Of a stretch of 64,000 nucleotides of DNA, positions 1 through 10,912 are shown in pieces. The translations under genes were made by a program, and so were the position numbers. Origin of the DNA: Endosaccharibacter trunci (GTDB taxonomy: Bacteria > Pseudomonadota > Alphaproteobacteria > Acetobacterales > Acetobacteraceae); NCBI GenBank assembly GCA_024515975.1, contig JAMSKV010000012.1, positions 1 through 64,000 of the forward strand, given 5' to 3'. The notes beneath the pieces are model-generated. The model saw only the letters and a program-made list of their open reading frames with translations. It searched no databases and had not been told where the DNA came from. Each line of letters starts with the position of its first letter. The first letter of the stretch is position 1.

Positions 1-37
1 GAAAAACGACAGCGCGGTGAACTTTTTGTCCGCCCGG

Positions 38-1618
38 TCAGGACGGGGCTTTCCCGGCCCCCGCACTCTTCGCCACCAGAGCCTGGCCAGCCCGCTCCGG
101 GAATGCCGTTTCCCATCCGCCGCCCAGCGCGTTGTAGAGCTGAACCAGGTTCGCCGACCGGGTGGCGGTGCTGGTCGACAGCTGCTGTTCGGCTGCCAGA
201 AGGGTCCGCTGAGCGTCCAGCACGTTCAGGAAGGACTGCAGACCCGACCGGTACTGCTCCTGCGCCAGCTGCAGCGCACGCTGCGCCGCCGTCACCGAAA
301 GCGCGAGCTGGTCGTGCCGCCGCTGCTCGGCCGCATAAGCGGTCATGGCATTGTCGACATCACGCCAGGCGGACAGAACCGTCTTCTGGTAGTTGATGGC
401 CGCTTCCTGCTGCTGGGCTTTCCTCAGCTGCAACTGCCCGGTCAGCCGCCCGCCCTGGAAGATCGGCAGACTGATCGATGGGCCGAAATTGTAAGCAAGC
501 GCCGGCCAGAAGGCGAGATCGCGGGCCTGCAGAGCCTCGAAGTTCATCGCCCCGGTCAAGGTCACGCGCGGATAGAAGTCCGCCACCGCCACACCGACCC
601 CGGCCGTCGCGGCATGCAGCTTGGCTTCCGCCTCCCGGATGTCCGGGCGCCGCCGTGCCAGCTCGGACGGAATGCCCACCGGCACGGCGGGCGGGACAGG
701 CGGGATAGGCTGCGCCGTCTCCAGCTCCCGGCTCAACGCCTGTGGCGGCTCGCCCAGCAGCAAACTGAGCGCGTTGATCTGCTGCGCGATCTGCTGCTCC
801 TGGTTCGGGATCTGAGCACTTACGTCGTCCAGCTGCGACGCGGCGTTCTGCACGTCCAACTCCGTGGTCAGCCCGTGCGTGAACCGCTCCCGTGTCAGGT
901 CCAGAGACGCCTGGGCGGTCTTCTGGTTCTCCCTAGCGATCGCCAGCTGCTGCTGGCTTCCGCGCAAAGACATATAGTCTCGTGCGACCTCGCCGAGACG
1001 CGCGATCAGCACCGCGCGCCGGTCCTCTACCGAGGATTGCAGATTGGCCCGGGCGGATTCCACCTCGCGCCGCACCCTCCCCCACAGGTCGAGTTCCCAC
1101 GAGGCATCAATGCCGTCGGACCAGATATCGAGCGGCGGCACGGTGGCCCGTCCGGCTTGCGCCCGAATATCGGACGCGGTGGCCGCCGATACCGGCAGAC
1201 CGCCCACCGCATCGGTCAGGCCACGCTGGACTTCCTTGTCGCTGATCTTCAGCCGCTCGTAGCGACCGGTGCCGGTAAGGCTCGGATACTGGTCCGCGCC
1301 GGTCACGCGAAGCTGCGCCCGGCTTTCGGCAAGACGCGCCGTCGCCAGGCGCACGTCGAAATTCTCGGCGGCCACGCGCTGTTCCAGGGCCGTCAGCTCG
1401 GGATCGTGGAACACCGACCACCAGTCCGGGTCCGGCGGCATCGAGTCCAGCGTGCTGGCGACTGCCGCCTGGCCCGGCTTGTCATGGTTCAACCAAGAGG
1501 ACGGCGACCAGACGGAAGGCTGCTTGTAGTCCGGCCCGACCGAGCATCCTCCCACCAGCAACCCCAGCCCGGCCAGCAGGCGGAGAGCCGTTCCGTGAAC
1601 CATATTCCTGGAGGCCAT
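38..1618 (-). CDS. RND efflux outer-membrane lipoprotein, NodT/OprM family
   Basis: Outer-membrane channel of a tripartite drug or solvent pump, expected to form a trimeric barrel and periplasmic tunnel. The 526-residue product has a lipoprotein signal ending in LLVGGC (lipidated Cys about 25), then SVGPDYKQP, the usual NodT start. It contains two copies of the outer-membrane efflux repeat, with long helices such as LDLTRERFTHGL and LQLAQEQYRSGL and the family phrase LARRRPDIREAE. I chose the ATG at 1618 because AGGAG lies 5 bases upstream; an in-frame start at 1660 would put 14 residues before the signal. No adaptor or permease gene lies between it and its divergent TetR gene, so the channel is the first gene of its transcript, unlike the usual order. 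Family call is firm, substrate unknown. Confidence 0.93.
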   Translation of the reverse strand: MASRNMVHGTALRLLAGLGLLVGGCSVGPDYKQPSVWSPSSWLNHDKPGQAAVASTLDSMPPDPDWWSVFHDPELTALEQRVAAENFDVRLATARLAESRAQLRVTGADQYPSLTGTGRYERLKISDKEVQRGLTDAVGGLPVSAATASDIRAQAGRATVPPLDIWSDGIDASWELDLWGRVRREVESARANLQSSVEDRRAVLIARLGEVARDYMSLRGSQQQLAIARENQKTAQASLDLTRERFTHGLTTELDVQNAASQLDDVSAQIPNQEQQIAQQINALSLLLGEPPQALSRELETAQPIPPVPPAVPVGIPSELARRRPDIREAEAKLHAATAGVGVAVADFYPRVTLTGAMNFEALQARDLAFWPALAYNFGPSISLPIFQGGRLTGQLQLRKAQQQEAAINYQKTVLSAWRDVDNAMTAYAAEQRRHDQLALSVTAAQRALQLAQEQYRSGLQSFLNVLDAQRTLLAAEQQLSTSTATRSANLVQLYNALGGGWETAFPERAGQALVAKSAGAGKAPS

Positions 1619-1702
1619 TGCCGCTCCTGTGCCAAGCCCCAACGCAGCCGCGGCCGCCATTCGGGAGCGGCAACGCCGCCCGCCCGCCCGGGCGCATGAA
1701 AT

Positions 1703-1729
1703 ACGCTGACCGATCGGTTCGGTCAGCGT
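1703..1729. promoter_or_regulatory. Perfect inverted repeat, probable TetR operator
   Basis: The arms ACGCTGACCGA and TCGGTCAGCGT (11 bp each) are perfectly complementary around a 5-base spacer. The repeat sits between the divergent efflux channel gene and the TetR gene, 85 bp from the channel start. Such size and position are typical of TetR/AcrR operators that cover a divergent promoter. Reading leftwards, a possible -10 (TATTTC) abuts the repeat, so bound repressor would block the channel promoter. Binding itself is inferred. Confidence 0.7.
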
Positions 1730-1858
1730 TGATCAGCCGGACACTATCTGCTTTGTTCAGCCCGTCAATGCGGAACGCGTACGCCGGCGCCGCACCGCCG
1801 GCAAATGATCCCCAGGATCCTTTCTCCCGGCGCTTTTCCGGTTGGAGCGGGAGTTGCC

Positions 1859-2497
1859 ATGTCGGTGTTGGAAGATAACTCGAGCCAGAAGCGCCGCCAG
1901 ATCCTGGCCGGCGCCGCCGTCGTGTTCACCGATGATGGCTACGAGGGCGCCAGCATGTCGCGAATCGCGAGCGAGGCGAACGTCTCGAAGGGGACGCTCT
2001 ATAATTACTTCGAGAGCAAGTCGGCCCTGTTCGCCGCCTTCGTGTCCCAGAAAGCCGACGACGAGTTCCCGCGGCTGTTCGCGCCCATCAGCAGCGAGGG
2101 CTCGATGGAGGAGGTGCTGCGCGAGATCGCTGCCGGCATGATTCGCCTGATCATCTCGCCGGGCTCGCTCCTGCTGTACAGGATCGTGATCGCGGAATCG
2201 GGCAAGTTTCCCCATTTGGCCGAGATTTTCTGGGAAGGTGGTCCGCAGGCGACGCTCAACCGCATGGCCGAATGGCTCCGCCAGCGCATGGAGGCCGGCC
2301 TGCTGCGCAGAGACGACCCGCTTTTCGCCGCCGGTCAGTTCTTTGCGCTGTGCCAGACGCCTACCTGCATGAGATGGCGCCTGCGCATCGGCGACGAGCC
2401 GACCCGGGAGGAACAGGGTCGGATCGCACAAGGTGCGGTGCGGGTGTTCCTGGACAGCTATGCTGTTCGCCGCGGAAACGATGGCACCCCTACCTGA
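1859..2497 (+). CDS. TetR/AcrR family transcriptional regulator
   Basis: A 212-residue one-domain repressor. The N-terminal helix-turn-helix is clear (ASMSRIASEANVSKGTLYNY, residues about 25-45), followed by the family element F-E-S-K-S-A-L-F. The ligand-binding C-terminal half resembles AcrR-type regulators with a C-terminal helix pair. The ATG at 1859 is preceded by GGGAG at 5 bases, so the in-frame ATG at 1805 is unlikely. It is divergent from the efflux channel gene and faces the perfect palindrome at 1703-1729, so it most likely represses that gene and itself and is released by a pump substrate. The inducer cannot be read from sequence. Confidence 0.92.
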   Translation: MSVLEDNSSQKRRQILAGAAVVFTDDGYEGASMSRIASEANVSKGTLYNYFESKSALFAAFVSQKADDEFPRLFAPISSEGSMEEVLREIAAGMIRLIISPGSLLLYRIVIAESGKFPHLAEIFWEGGPQATLNRMAEWLRQRMEAGLLRRDDPLFAAGQFFALCQTPTCMRWRLRIGDEPTREEQGRIAQGAVRVFLDSYAVRRGNDGTPT

Positions 2498-2596
2498 CCG
2501 GCCGCCAACGAGTGCTTTTCCCGCTCGGCGGCGCGCCAGCCCTCTTGCGTCCCTCCCCGCCGAACGCTAGGAAGCGCGCCACCGCCGGTGCGGTTC

Positions 2597-2671
<75 letters not shown>

Positions 2672-2705
2672 CTCGATCCCGCCGGCCCGATCCAGAGATG
2701 TCCCG

Positions 2706-2885
2706 ATGACCGAGGAGCCGGTCCCGCCCAGCGTGAAGTCCCGCGCCGAACGCGAGCGCGAGGAGCGTCTGGCCCGCGCGCTGCGAGACAATTTGCGGCG
2801 GCGCAAGCAGCAAAGCCGTGCTCGGGACGATCTCCGCTCCGGGCAGCACGAGGCCGCGCCACCCGCGGCGCCGGACCGGGAATAG
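2706..2885 (+). CDS. Small basic, charged protein of unknown function (59 aa)
   Basis: An ATG-started frame of 59 codons lies between tRNA-Thr and dcd. The product begins MTEEPVPPSVKSRAERERE and continues with an arginine- and glutamate-rich, probably helical middle (residues about 11-45, including NLRRRKQQ), then an Ala-Pro-rich tail. It has no signal peptide, membrane segment or cysteine. A GA-rich stretch (CCAGAGATGTCCCG) lies just upstream but no strong Shine-Dalgarno is seen. It reads in the same direction as dcd and murA. Similar tiny basic proteins are often found in this position in alphaproteobacteria, but I cannot name a family; coding status is probable rather than certain. Confidence 0.55.
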   Translation: MTEEPVPPSVKSRAEREREERLARALRDNLRRRKQQSRARDDLRSGQHEAAPPAAPDRE

Positions 2886-2972
2886 ACGCCAACGCACTGC
2901 GGGCGATTGCTGCCAGACGCATGTTTGGCTATCCGTGCGGCTCCGCCACGACACGATCGAAAGATACCCGCC

Positions 2973-3527
2973 ATGCCGGTGATGCCCGATAGCTGGATCA
3001 GGCGCATGGCCACCGAACACGGCATGATCGAGCCGTTCGTGGAAACCCAGAAGCGCGCCGGCGTGATCTCCTACGGCCTCTCCTCCTATGGCTACGACGC
3101 CCGGGTCGCCAGCGACTTCAAGATCTTCACCGACGTCGACAGCGTCACGGTGGACCCGAAGAATTTCGACGAGCAGAGCTTCGTCACCCGCACCGGGCCG
3201 GTCTGCATCATCCCGCCCAACAGCTTCGCCCTTGCGCATACGATCGAGTATTTCCGCATCCCGCGCGACGTTCTCGTGGTCTGTCTCGGCAAATCCACCT
3301 ATGCGCGCTGCGGCATCATCGTGAACGTGACCCCGCTCGAGCCCGAATGGGAAGGCCAGGTCACGATCGAGATCAGCAATACCACGCCCCTGCCGGCGAA
3401 AATCTACGCCGACGAGGGCATCTGCCAGTTCCTGTTCCTGCAGGGCTCCGAGCCTTGCGAGATCAGCTACGCCGACAAGGCCGGCAAATATATGGGCCAG
3501 CGCGGCGTCGCCACGCCCCGGATGTGA
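2973..3527 (+). CDS. dcd: dCTP deaminase
   Basis: Deaminates dCTP to dUTP, the main route to dUMP and hence dTMP in many Gram-negative bacteria. The 184-residue product matches the family length. Visible signatures are the start [13 protein letters not shown], the block [14 protein letters not shown], the nucleotide-binding loop [11 protein letters not shown], and [16 protein letters not shown], which carries the catalytic Glu. The protein ends GKYMGQRGV, the C-terminal lid of the trimeric enzyme. The start at 2973 matches the family N-terminus; an upstream in-frame start at 2907 would add 22 unrelated residues. murA follows after 11 bases, suggesting a shared transcript. Confidence 0.97.
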   Translation: MPVMPDSWIRRMATEHGMIEPFVETQKRAGVISYGLSSYGYDARVASDFKIFTDVDSVTVDPKNFDEQSFVTRTGPVCIIPPNSFALAHTIEYFRIPRDVLVVCLGKSTYARCGIIVNVTPLEPEWEGQVTIEISNTTPLPAKIYADEGICQFLFLQGSEPCEISYADKAGKYMGQRGVATPRM

Positions 3528-3538
3528 CGGAGCATATC

Positions 3539-4801
<1,263 letters not shown>

Positions 4802-4846
4802 CTGAGGCCGGCCGATCGGGCCCGCGATCGCCCGACCCATGCGGAC

Positions 4847-4878
4847 AAAGGCCGGCTGGCTCCCCGCCCGCGGCCTTT
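4847..4878 (+). terminator. Possible hairpin after murA
   Basis: AAAGGCCG pairs with CGGCCTTT (8 bp) around a 16-base loop in the 131-bp gap between murA and hisG. No T-run follows, so it is a weak candidate and may only mark a boundary or pause. Confidence 0.25.
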
Positions 4879-4932
4879 CTCCGGCTGCGCGCGGATGCTA
4901 TCGCCGCAACGATCCTCCCAGCCGGAGTTCGC

Positions 4933-5633
4933 ATGTCCGCCCTGTCCAGCGCAGCCAGCCTCGTTCCGGAAACCGCCGCTCCGCTGGTGCTCGCCCTTCC
5001 CAAAGGCCGAATTCTGGCCGAATGCGGCCCGCTGCTTCAGGCAGCCGGCATCGCACCCGCGGCCGACTGTCTCGACGAGGACAGCCGCCGCCTTCGGTTC
5101 GAGACCAATGATCCTCAGCTCGACGTGGTGCGGGTGCGCCCGTTCGACGTCGCCACCTTCGTGGCCTTCGGCGCGGCGCAGATCGGCATCTGCGGCGCCG
5201 ACGTGCTGATGGAATTCGACTATCCCGAGATCTATGCCCCGCTCGATCTACGCATCGGCGGCTGTCGCGTCTCGATCGCCGAGCCGGTCGAGCAGGCGAT
5301 GCAGGACGATCCGGCGCGCTGGTCGCAGGTCCGGGTCGCCACCAAATACCCTAACATCGCCCGGCGCCATTTCGCCGCGCGCGGCGTGCATGCCGATATC
5401 GTGCACCTCAACGGCGCCATGGAACTCGCCCCCGGCCTCGGCCTGTCGCGGCTGATCGTCGACCTGGTCCAGACCGGCTCCACGCTGAAGGCGAACGGCC
5501 TCGCCGAGGTCGAGGTGATCGCCGACGTGTCGTCCCGCCTGATCGTCAACCGCACCGCCCTCAAGACCCGCCCGGAGGAAGTCTCCGCCCTGATCAGCCG
5601 CTTCCGCCACGCCCTCGCGGCCGGGCAGTCGGC

Positions 5634-5637
<4 letters not shown>
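4933..5637 (+). CDS. hisG: ATP phosphoribosyltransferase, short form
   Basis: Catalyses the first step of histidine synthesis, joining ATP and PRPP to give phosphoribosyl-ATP. The 234-residue product has the N-terminal [11 protein letters not shown], the block [21 protein letters not shown], and the PRPP-binding loop [17 protein letters not shown]. It ends shortly after [18 protein letters not shown] and so lacks the C-terminal ACT-like regulatory domain of long HisG (about 290 aa). Short HisG enzymes normally need HisZ as a regulatory partner, and no hisZ lies in this window. The ATG at 4933 has GGAG 5 bases upstream. The stop overlaps the hisD start (ATGA), so the two are translationally coupled. 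Confidence 0.96.
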
Positions 5638-6944
<1,307 letters not shown>

Positions 6945-6986
6945 CCGAGCGGGGTGTAATCCTCATGTTCCGCCACGCATAGGAAA

Positions 6987-7013
6987 AGCCCCCACGCTTG
7001 TCGCGTGCGGGCT
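6987..7013 (+). terminator. Probable Rho-independent terminator after hisD
   Basis: AGCCCCCACGC pairs with GCGTGCGGGCT with a single mismatch (10 of 11 pairs) around loop TTGTC. It is followed by CGATTGTT, a modest T-rich tail. Lying 42 bp after the hisD stop, it separates the his genes from infA. Confidence 0.55.
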
Positions 7014-7097
7014 CGATTGTTCGCACATTCTGTTTCAACTGCATCGGGAGGCGCTTGGTGCGCCAACAAGCCATGTTCGACCGGATCGATACGCGCA

Positions 7098-7316
7098 ATG
7101 TCTAAGGAAGACATGATCGAGTTCAGCGGCACCGTCCAGGAGCTGCTTCCAAACGCCATGTTCAGGGTCAAGCTCGACAACGAGCACACCATCCTGGCCC
7201 ATACCAGCGGCAAGATGCGCAAGAACCGCATCCGCGTGCTCGCCGGAGACCGGGTCAATGTCGAGATGACCCCGTACGACCTGTCCAAGGGTCGCATCAC
7301 TTTCCGCTTCAAATAG
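7098..7316 (+). CDS. infA: Translation initiation factor IF-1
   Basis: Small OB-fold factor that occupies the A site of the 30S subunit during initiation. The 72-residue product starts [20 protein letters not shown] and ends GRITFRFK, the canonical S1-like OB fold. The start at 7098 matches the invariant family N-terminus; the frame is open upstream to 7005 but those residues are unrelated. It leads the infA-maf-RNase-yacG cluster usual for alphaproteobacteria. Confidence 0.98.
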   Translation: MSKEDMIEFSGTVQELLPNAMFRVKLDNEHTILAHTSGKMRKNRIRVLAGDRVNVEMTPYDLSKGRITFRFK

Positions 7317-7360
7317 GCCCGGTTTTGACCGAACCTGCCCCCCGCCTGCGCGGGGACGGC

Positions 7361-7945
7361 ATGGCCGGACGGTCCAGACTGGTTCTGGCCTCGTCCAGCC
7401 CCAGGCGCCTAGCGCTGCTGGACCAGATCGGCATCGCGCCGGATTCGGTTCTCTCCCCCGACATCGACGAGACCCCCCGGCGTGAGGAGCTCCCGCGCCC
7501 CTACGCGATCCGCATGGCCGCCGCCAAGCTCGCCGCAGCCGCACCGCGTGCCGGTGACGATGCGCTCGTGCTGGCTGCCGATACGGTGGTGGCGCTGGGG
7601 CGCCGCATCCTGCCGAAGACGGAGACCGAGCCGGAGGCGCGACGTTGCCTGGCATTGCTCAGCGGCCGGCGTCACAGCGTGCTCACAGCACTGGCCCTGC
7701 GCGCGCCGGACGGCAGCATCAGCTCCCGGGTGGTCGAAAGCGTCGTCGCGCTGTCCCGCCTCACCGACCGCCAGATCGACCGGCTGATCGAGGCCGGAGA
7801 CTGGCGCGGCAAGGCCGGTGGCTATGCCATCCAGGGCCATATGGCCGGGTTCGTGCGCTTCCTGTCCGGCAGCCACTCCAACGTGGTCGGCCTGCCTTTG
7901 TTCGAAACGGCCCAGCTCCTGCGCGGGCGCGGCTGGCTGGACTAG
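7361..7945 (+). CDS. maf: Maf family nucleoside triphosphate pyrophosphatase
   Basis: House-cleaning enzyme that hydrolyses non-canonical or selected nucleoside triphosphates (dTTP, UTP or m7GTP in characterised relatives) to monophosphates. Motifs in order are LVLASSSPRRLALL, DIDETP, the catalytic LAADTVVALG, the SGRRHSVLTA loop and DWRGKAGGYAIQG. From the ATG at 7361 the protein is 194 residues with the SSSPRR loop near residue 11, as in the family; an in-frame TTG at 7325 would add 12 residues. It follows infA by 44 bases and precedes the RNase gene by 5. Confidence 0.95.
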   Translation: MAGRSRLVLASSSPRRLALLDQIGIAPDSVLSPDIDETPRREELPRPYAIRMAAAKLAAAAPRAGDDALVLAADTVVALGRRILPKTETEPEARRCLALLSGRRHSVLTALALRAPDGSISSRVVESVVALSRLTDRQIDRLIEAGDWRGKAGGYAIQGHMAGFVRFLSGSHSNVVGLPLFETAQLLRGRGWLD

Positions 7946-7950
7946 CACCT

Positions 7951-9054
7951 TTGTCCGTATCCCTGCTGGCACGCTGCTTCCCCGGGGAAATCCGCATCGC
8001 CGCCGCGTCGGATGGCATTCTGCTCGATTATGCGCTGTGGCGGCCGGGCCGGCCGGACGGCGTCGGCGATCTGCTGCGCGGTCGCATCGACGCGGTGCTG
8101 CCGGCGCTCGGCGGCGCGTTCGTGCTGCTCGGCGATGGCGCGGAAACCGGCTTCCTTCCCCTGCGCGACGGCACCCGGCTCGGCGAAGGCGATTCGGTGC
8201 TTGTCCGGATCTCGCGCGGAGCGCAGGGCGGCAAGGGTCCGCGTCTGGCGCTGGCCGAAACCGACACGGCCGATCGGACCGGGCGGACCGGTCTGGTCGC
8301 GCGAGGCCCTTCGCCGCTGGAACGCCTGGCCACCCAATATCCCGACGCGCCCATTTTCTGCGACGACCCCGCTCTTCCCGCCAGCCTGCCCGGCCTACGC
8401 CACCGCATCAGGGTCGGCCCCGATCCCTGGCCCCCCGGTATCGCCGCGCAGGCGGAGGCGCTGGCCGAGCCCGAACTCGCCCTTCCCGGCGGTATGCGGG
8501 CCAGCATCCATCCCACCCCCGCTCTGGTCGCCATCGACATGGATGGCGGCGGCAGCAGCGGCCAGAAATCCGCCAAGGCCACGGCGCAGTTCGCCGCCAA
8601 CCGGGCCGCGATCGGCCCGCTGCTGCATCAGATCCGGCTGCGCAATCTCGGCGGCGCCATCCTGCTCGATCTGGCCGGCCTGCCGTCCCGCAAGCGTTCC
8701 GCGCTGCGGCCCGAGATCGAGGCGGCGCTGGAACGCGACCCGCTGCGCCCGAAACTGCTCGGCTTCACCGCCTTGGGCCTCGCGGAGATTCTTCGTCCCC
8801 GCATCCATCCGCCGCTGCACGAGCTGCTGGCCGGTCCGCACGCCGCCGCGCTGGCGGCCCTGGCCGAGGCTGCCCGATTCGCGGCCGCCCCGCCGCATCG
8901 CCTGCCAGACCTGCTCGCCAGTATCGACGTCGCGGCGGCGCTGGACGGCGATCCGGTCGCGCGCGCGGCCCTGGCAGCACGCGCCGGCCGCCCCATCTCG
9001 ATGCGGATCGATCCCTCATTGCCGCCCTGCGGCTGGAGTCTGCGACATGGCTGA
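7951..9054 (+). CDS. Ribonuclease E/G family protein, short form
   Basis: Related to the catalytic region of RNase E/G, endoribonucleases for rRNA maturation and mRNA decay. The 367-residue product has a degenerate N-terminal S1-like part (about residues 28-95, GRIDAVLPALGGAFVLLG) and an RNase core retaining LVAIDMDGG and LGGAILLDL, which align with the two Mg-binding Asp motifs of RNase E. FTALGLAEILRPR corresponds to the end of the DNase-I-like fold. The CPxC zinc link and long scaffold are absent. The only sensible start is TTG at 7951, 5 bases after maf. The stop overlaps yacG by 8 bases. Whether it processes RNA like RNase G or has a narrower role is unknown. Confidence 0.85.
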   Translation: MSVSLLARCFPGEIRIAAASDGILLDYALWRPGRPDGVGDLLRGRIDAVLPALGGAFVLLGDGAETGFLPLRDGTRLGEGDSVLVRISRGAQGGKGPRLALAETDTADRTGRTGLVARGPSPLERLATQYPDAPIFCDDPALPASLPGLRHRIRVGPDPWPPGIAAQAEALAEPELALPGGMRASIHPTPALVAIDMDGGGSSGQKSAKATAQFAANRAAIGPLLHQIRLRNLGGAILLDLAGLPSRKRSALRPEIEAALERDPLRPKLLGFTALGLAEILRPRIHPPLHELLAGPHAAALAALAEAARFAAAPPHRLPDLLASIDVAAALDGDPVARAALAARAGRPISMRIDPSLPPCGWSLRHG

Positions 9055-9262
9055 TCCGGACAGCCTCGTTCCTGGTTCGCGTTGCCCGATCTGCGGTCGC
9101 GCGACGGTGCAGCGATTCAAGCCGTTCTGCTCGCTGCGCTGCGCCGATGCCGATCTCGGCCGCTGGCTCACCGGCGAATATCGCGTTCCGGGTCCGCCCG
9201 CCGACGAGGCCGACAGCGAGGCGCGGCCTGGGCGGCTTGATCTCGACCCGGACGTGGGTTAA
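9047..9262 (+). CDS. yacG: DNA gyrase inhibitor YacG, zinc-binding
   Basis: Tiny zinc protein that in E. coli binds GyrB and inhibits gyrase. The 71-residue product shows the four-cysteine site CPICG (Cys 13, 16) and CSLRC (Cys 28, 32), then LGRWLTGEYRVPG, the family signature, and an acidic tail. The ATG at 9047 overlaps the RNase stop, indicating coupled translation. tRNA-Phe follows 56 bases later, the standard alphaproteobacterial arrangement. Confidence 0.95.
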   Translation: MADPDSLVPGSRCPICGRATVQRFKPFCSLRCADADLGRWLTGEYRVPGPPADEADSEARPGRLDLDPDVG

Positions 9263-9318
9263 ACGCTGCGCCACCAACGAACCGGCGGCTCCAAGCTACC
9301 GGGTCGAACGGCCCCAGG

Positions 9319-9394
9319 GCCCGGATAGCTCAGTTGGTAGAGCATGCGACTGAAAATCGCAGTGTCGGTGGTTCGAATCCGCCTCCGGGCACCA
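9319..9394 (+). tRNA. tRNA-Phe (anticodon GAA)
   Basis: A 76-nt cloverleaf. The acceptor stem is GCCCGGA/TCCGGGC. Anticodon stem GCGA/TCGC holds loop CTGAAAA with anticodon GAA. The TTCGAAT T-loop and an encoded CCA end are present. Confidence 0.97.
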
Positions 9395-9502
9395 TGGCCG
9401 CCTTGTCGGTTTGGTGCCGTGACCGTTTCATGAAAATGCCCTCCGGTCGACGCCGCTGATCGGACCCGGTTCCGGCTGCGCTGGAGCCGTTGACGTCGGC
9501 TC

Positions 9503-10909
9503 TCATCCAGCCACTCGGCGCGGTGCCGTCACCTCCACGAACAGACCGCCGCCCTGCCGCTCGCTCAGCCGCAACTCACCGCCATAGAGTCCCGCCAACT
9601 CGGCCGCGATTGCCAGGCCGAATCCGTGGCCGTCGCCACGCTCGTCCAGACGCGCCCCGCGCTCGAGCACGCGACCGCGCCGTTCTTCCGGAATGCCCGG
9701 CCCGTCATCGGCAATCACCAGTCGCGCCAGGCGCGGCCGGGCGGGATCGGTCGCCGCCTCGACGAACACGGCCCCGCGCGCATGACGCGCCGCGTTGTCG
9801 AGCAGATTGCCCAGAAGCTCGTCGAGATCATGCGGATCCATCGCCAGGGCCAGCGACTCCTCAATGCTCTGTTCGACCCGCAGCGATCGCTCGGCATGCA
9901 GATGCCGGATGGCCGCCAGAACACCTTCCAGCGCTGGCGCGAACGGTGTCGATACGCGCCGGTTCACCGCTTCGATCCTGGCGCGACGCAGATGATGCCG
10001 GATGGTCTCGTCGATCCGGGCGATCTGCGCCGCGCGGTCCGGCTCGCCGCGTAGATCGAGCGCCAGCACCGCCACAGGCGTCTTCAGCGCATGCGCGAGA
10101 TTGGCGCCAGTGCCGCGCGCCGCCTCCAGTGCCCGCTCCGTATCCGCCGCCAGGCCGTTCAGGGCGACCGCCAGCGGTCGGAGCTCTGCGGGCTGGTCCT
10201 CGTCGACACGCTCGCGGGCGCCGGAGCGGATCGCCTCGATCTGGTCGCGCAGACGGCGCAGCGGCGCCAGCCCGACCCGAAGCTGAATCACCGCCGCAGT
10301 GACCAGTAGCGCGAGCAGGGCGCCCAGGATCGACAGAAGCGGCAGCAGGGCCGCACGGATCGGCCGGCGCAGCACGGCACGCGGGGCCTCGGCCAGCAGA
10401 ACGACTTTTCCCCGCGCGGTCTCGAGGCTCATCGTCCGCGCATGCACGGACACGCCATCGGTGCCGTCCAACGGGCGGGGGCCGTTGCGGTCCGGCCCGG
10501 GCGGCGGAACCGGCCCCGAAACCGTGTCGGGAGGCGAGCCAAGGGGCGCCGGAAGGGCGGTTCCGGGCGGTGAATCCGGACCCGGAGCTGGCGGCGGTCC
10601 CGGCAAAGGCGCGCGCAGCCGCAGATCGGCGGATCCCAGCACCCCGTCCGGGCCGGAAATCCGCCAGCGCCAACCCGGCCCGCCGGACAGAAGGCCCGAG
10701 TCGCGACGCAAGCGTGCGCGATCCACGTGACCGTCCGCGTCCACGGCCGAGGCCAGCAGCGCCAGCTCGGCATCCAGCCGCCCGTCCAGCCCCTGCATCA
10801 CGAATCGTTCCAGCACCGCCGCCACGGTCCAGCCGACGCAGAGCGTCACCAGCAGCGCCAGAACCGCCGAGAGCACCAGCATCCGTCCCTGGAGCGAGCG
10901 GATCGCCAC
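9503..10909 (-). CDS. Sensor histidine kinase, QseC/PhoQ type
   Basis: Inner-membrane sensor of a two-component system, 468 residues. Membrane segments lie at about 10-32 and 185-210 with a periplasmic domain between. A HAMP linker (LAPLRRLRDQIEAI) precedes the H-box NLAHALKTPV (phospho-acceptor His 273), N-box LLGNLLDNAARHA, G1 DDGPGIPE and G2 GHGFGLAI. AHALKTP rather than SHELRTP is typical of the PhoQ-like group. The sensor domain carries an unusual insert at about residues 101-146 made mostly of Pro and Gly (PLPGPPPAPGPDSPPG and more). It follows the response-regulator gene by 3 bases, so the two form one operon, divergent from the proline-rich exported protein at 11689. The signal sensed is unknown. 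Confidence 0.93.
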   Translation of the reverse strand: MAIRSLQGRMLVLSAVLALLVTLCVGWTVAAVLERFVMQGLDGRLDAELALLASAVDADGHVDRARLRRDSGLLSGGPGWRWRISGPDGVLGSADLRLRAPLPGPPPAPGPDSPPGTALPAPLGSPPDTVSGPVPPPGPDRNGPRPLDGTDGVSVHARTMSLETARGKVVLLAEAPRAVLRRPIRAALLPLLSILGALLALLVTAAVIQLRVGLAPLRRLRDQIEAIRSGARERVDEDQPAELRPLAVALNGLAADTERALEAARGTGANLAHALKTPVAVLALDLRGEPDRAAQIARIDETIRHHLRRARIEAVNRRVSTPFAPALEGVLAAIRHLHAERSLRVEQSIEESLALAMDPHDLDELLGNLLDNAARHARGAVFVEAATDPARPRLARLVIADDGPGIPEERRGRVLERGARLDERGDGHGFGLAIAAELAGLYGGELRLSERQGGGLFVEVTAPRRVAG

Positions 10910-10912
10910 GAT

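Noticed and set aside
9467-9489. Hairpin between tRNA-Phe and the kinase gene as a terminator
   Set aside because: Seven weak pairs (one G-T) and no T-run on either side; too weak to list.
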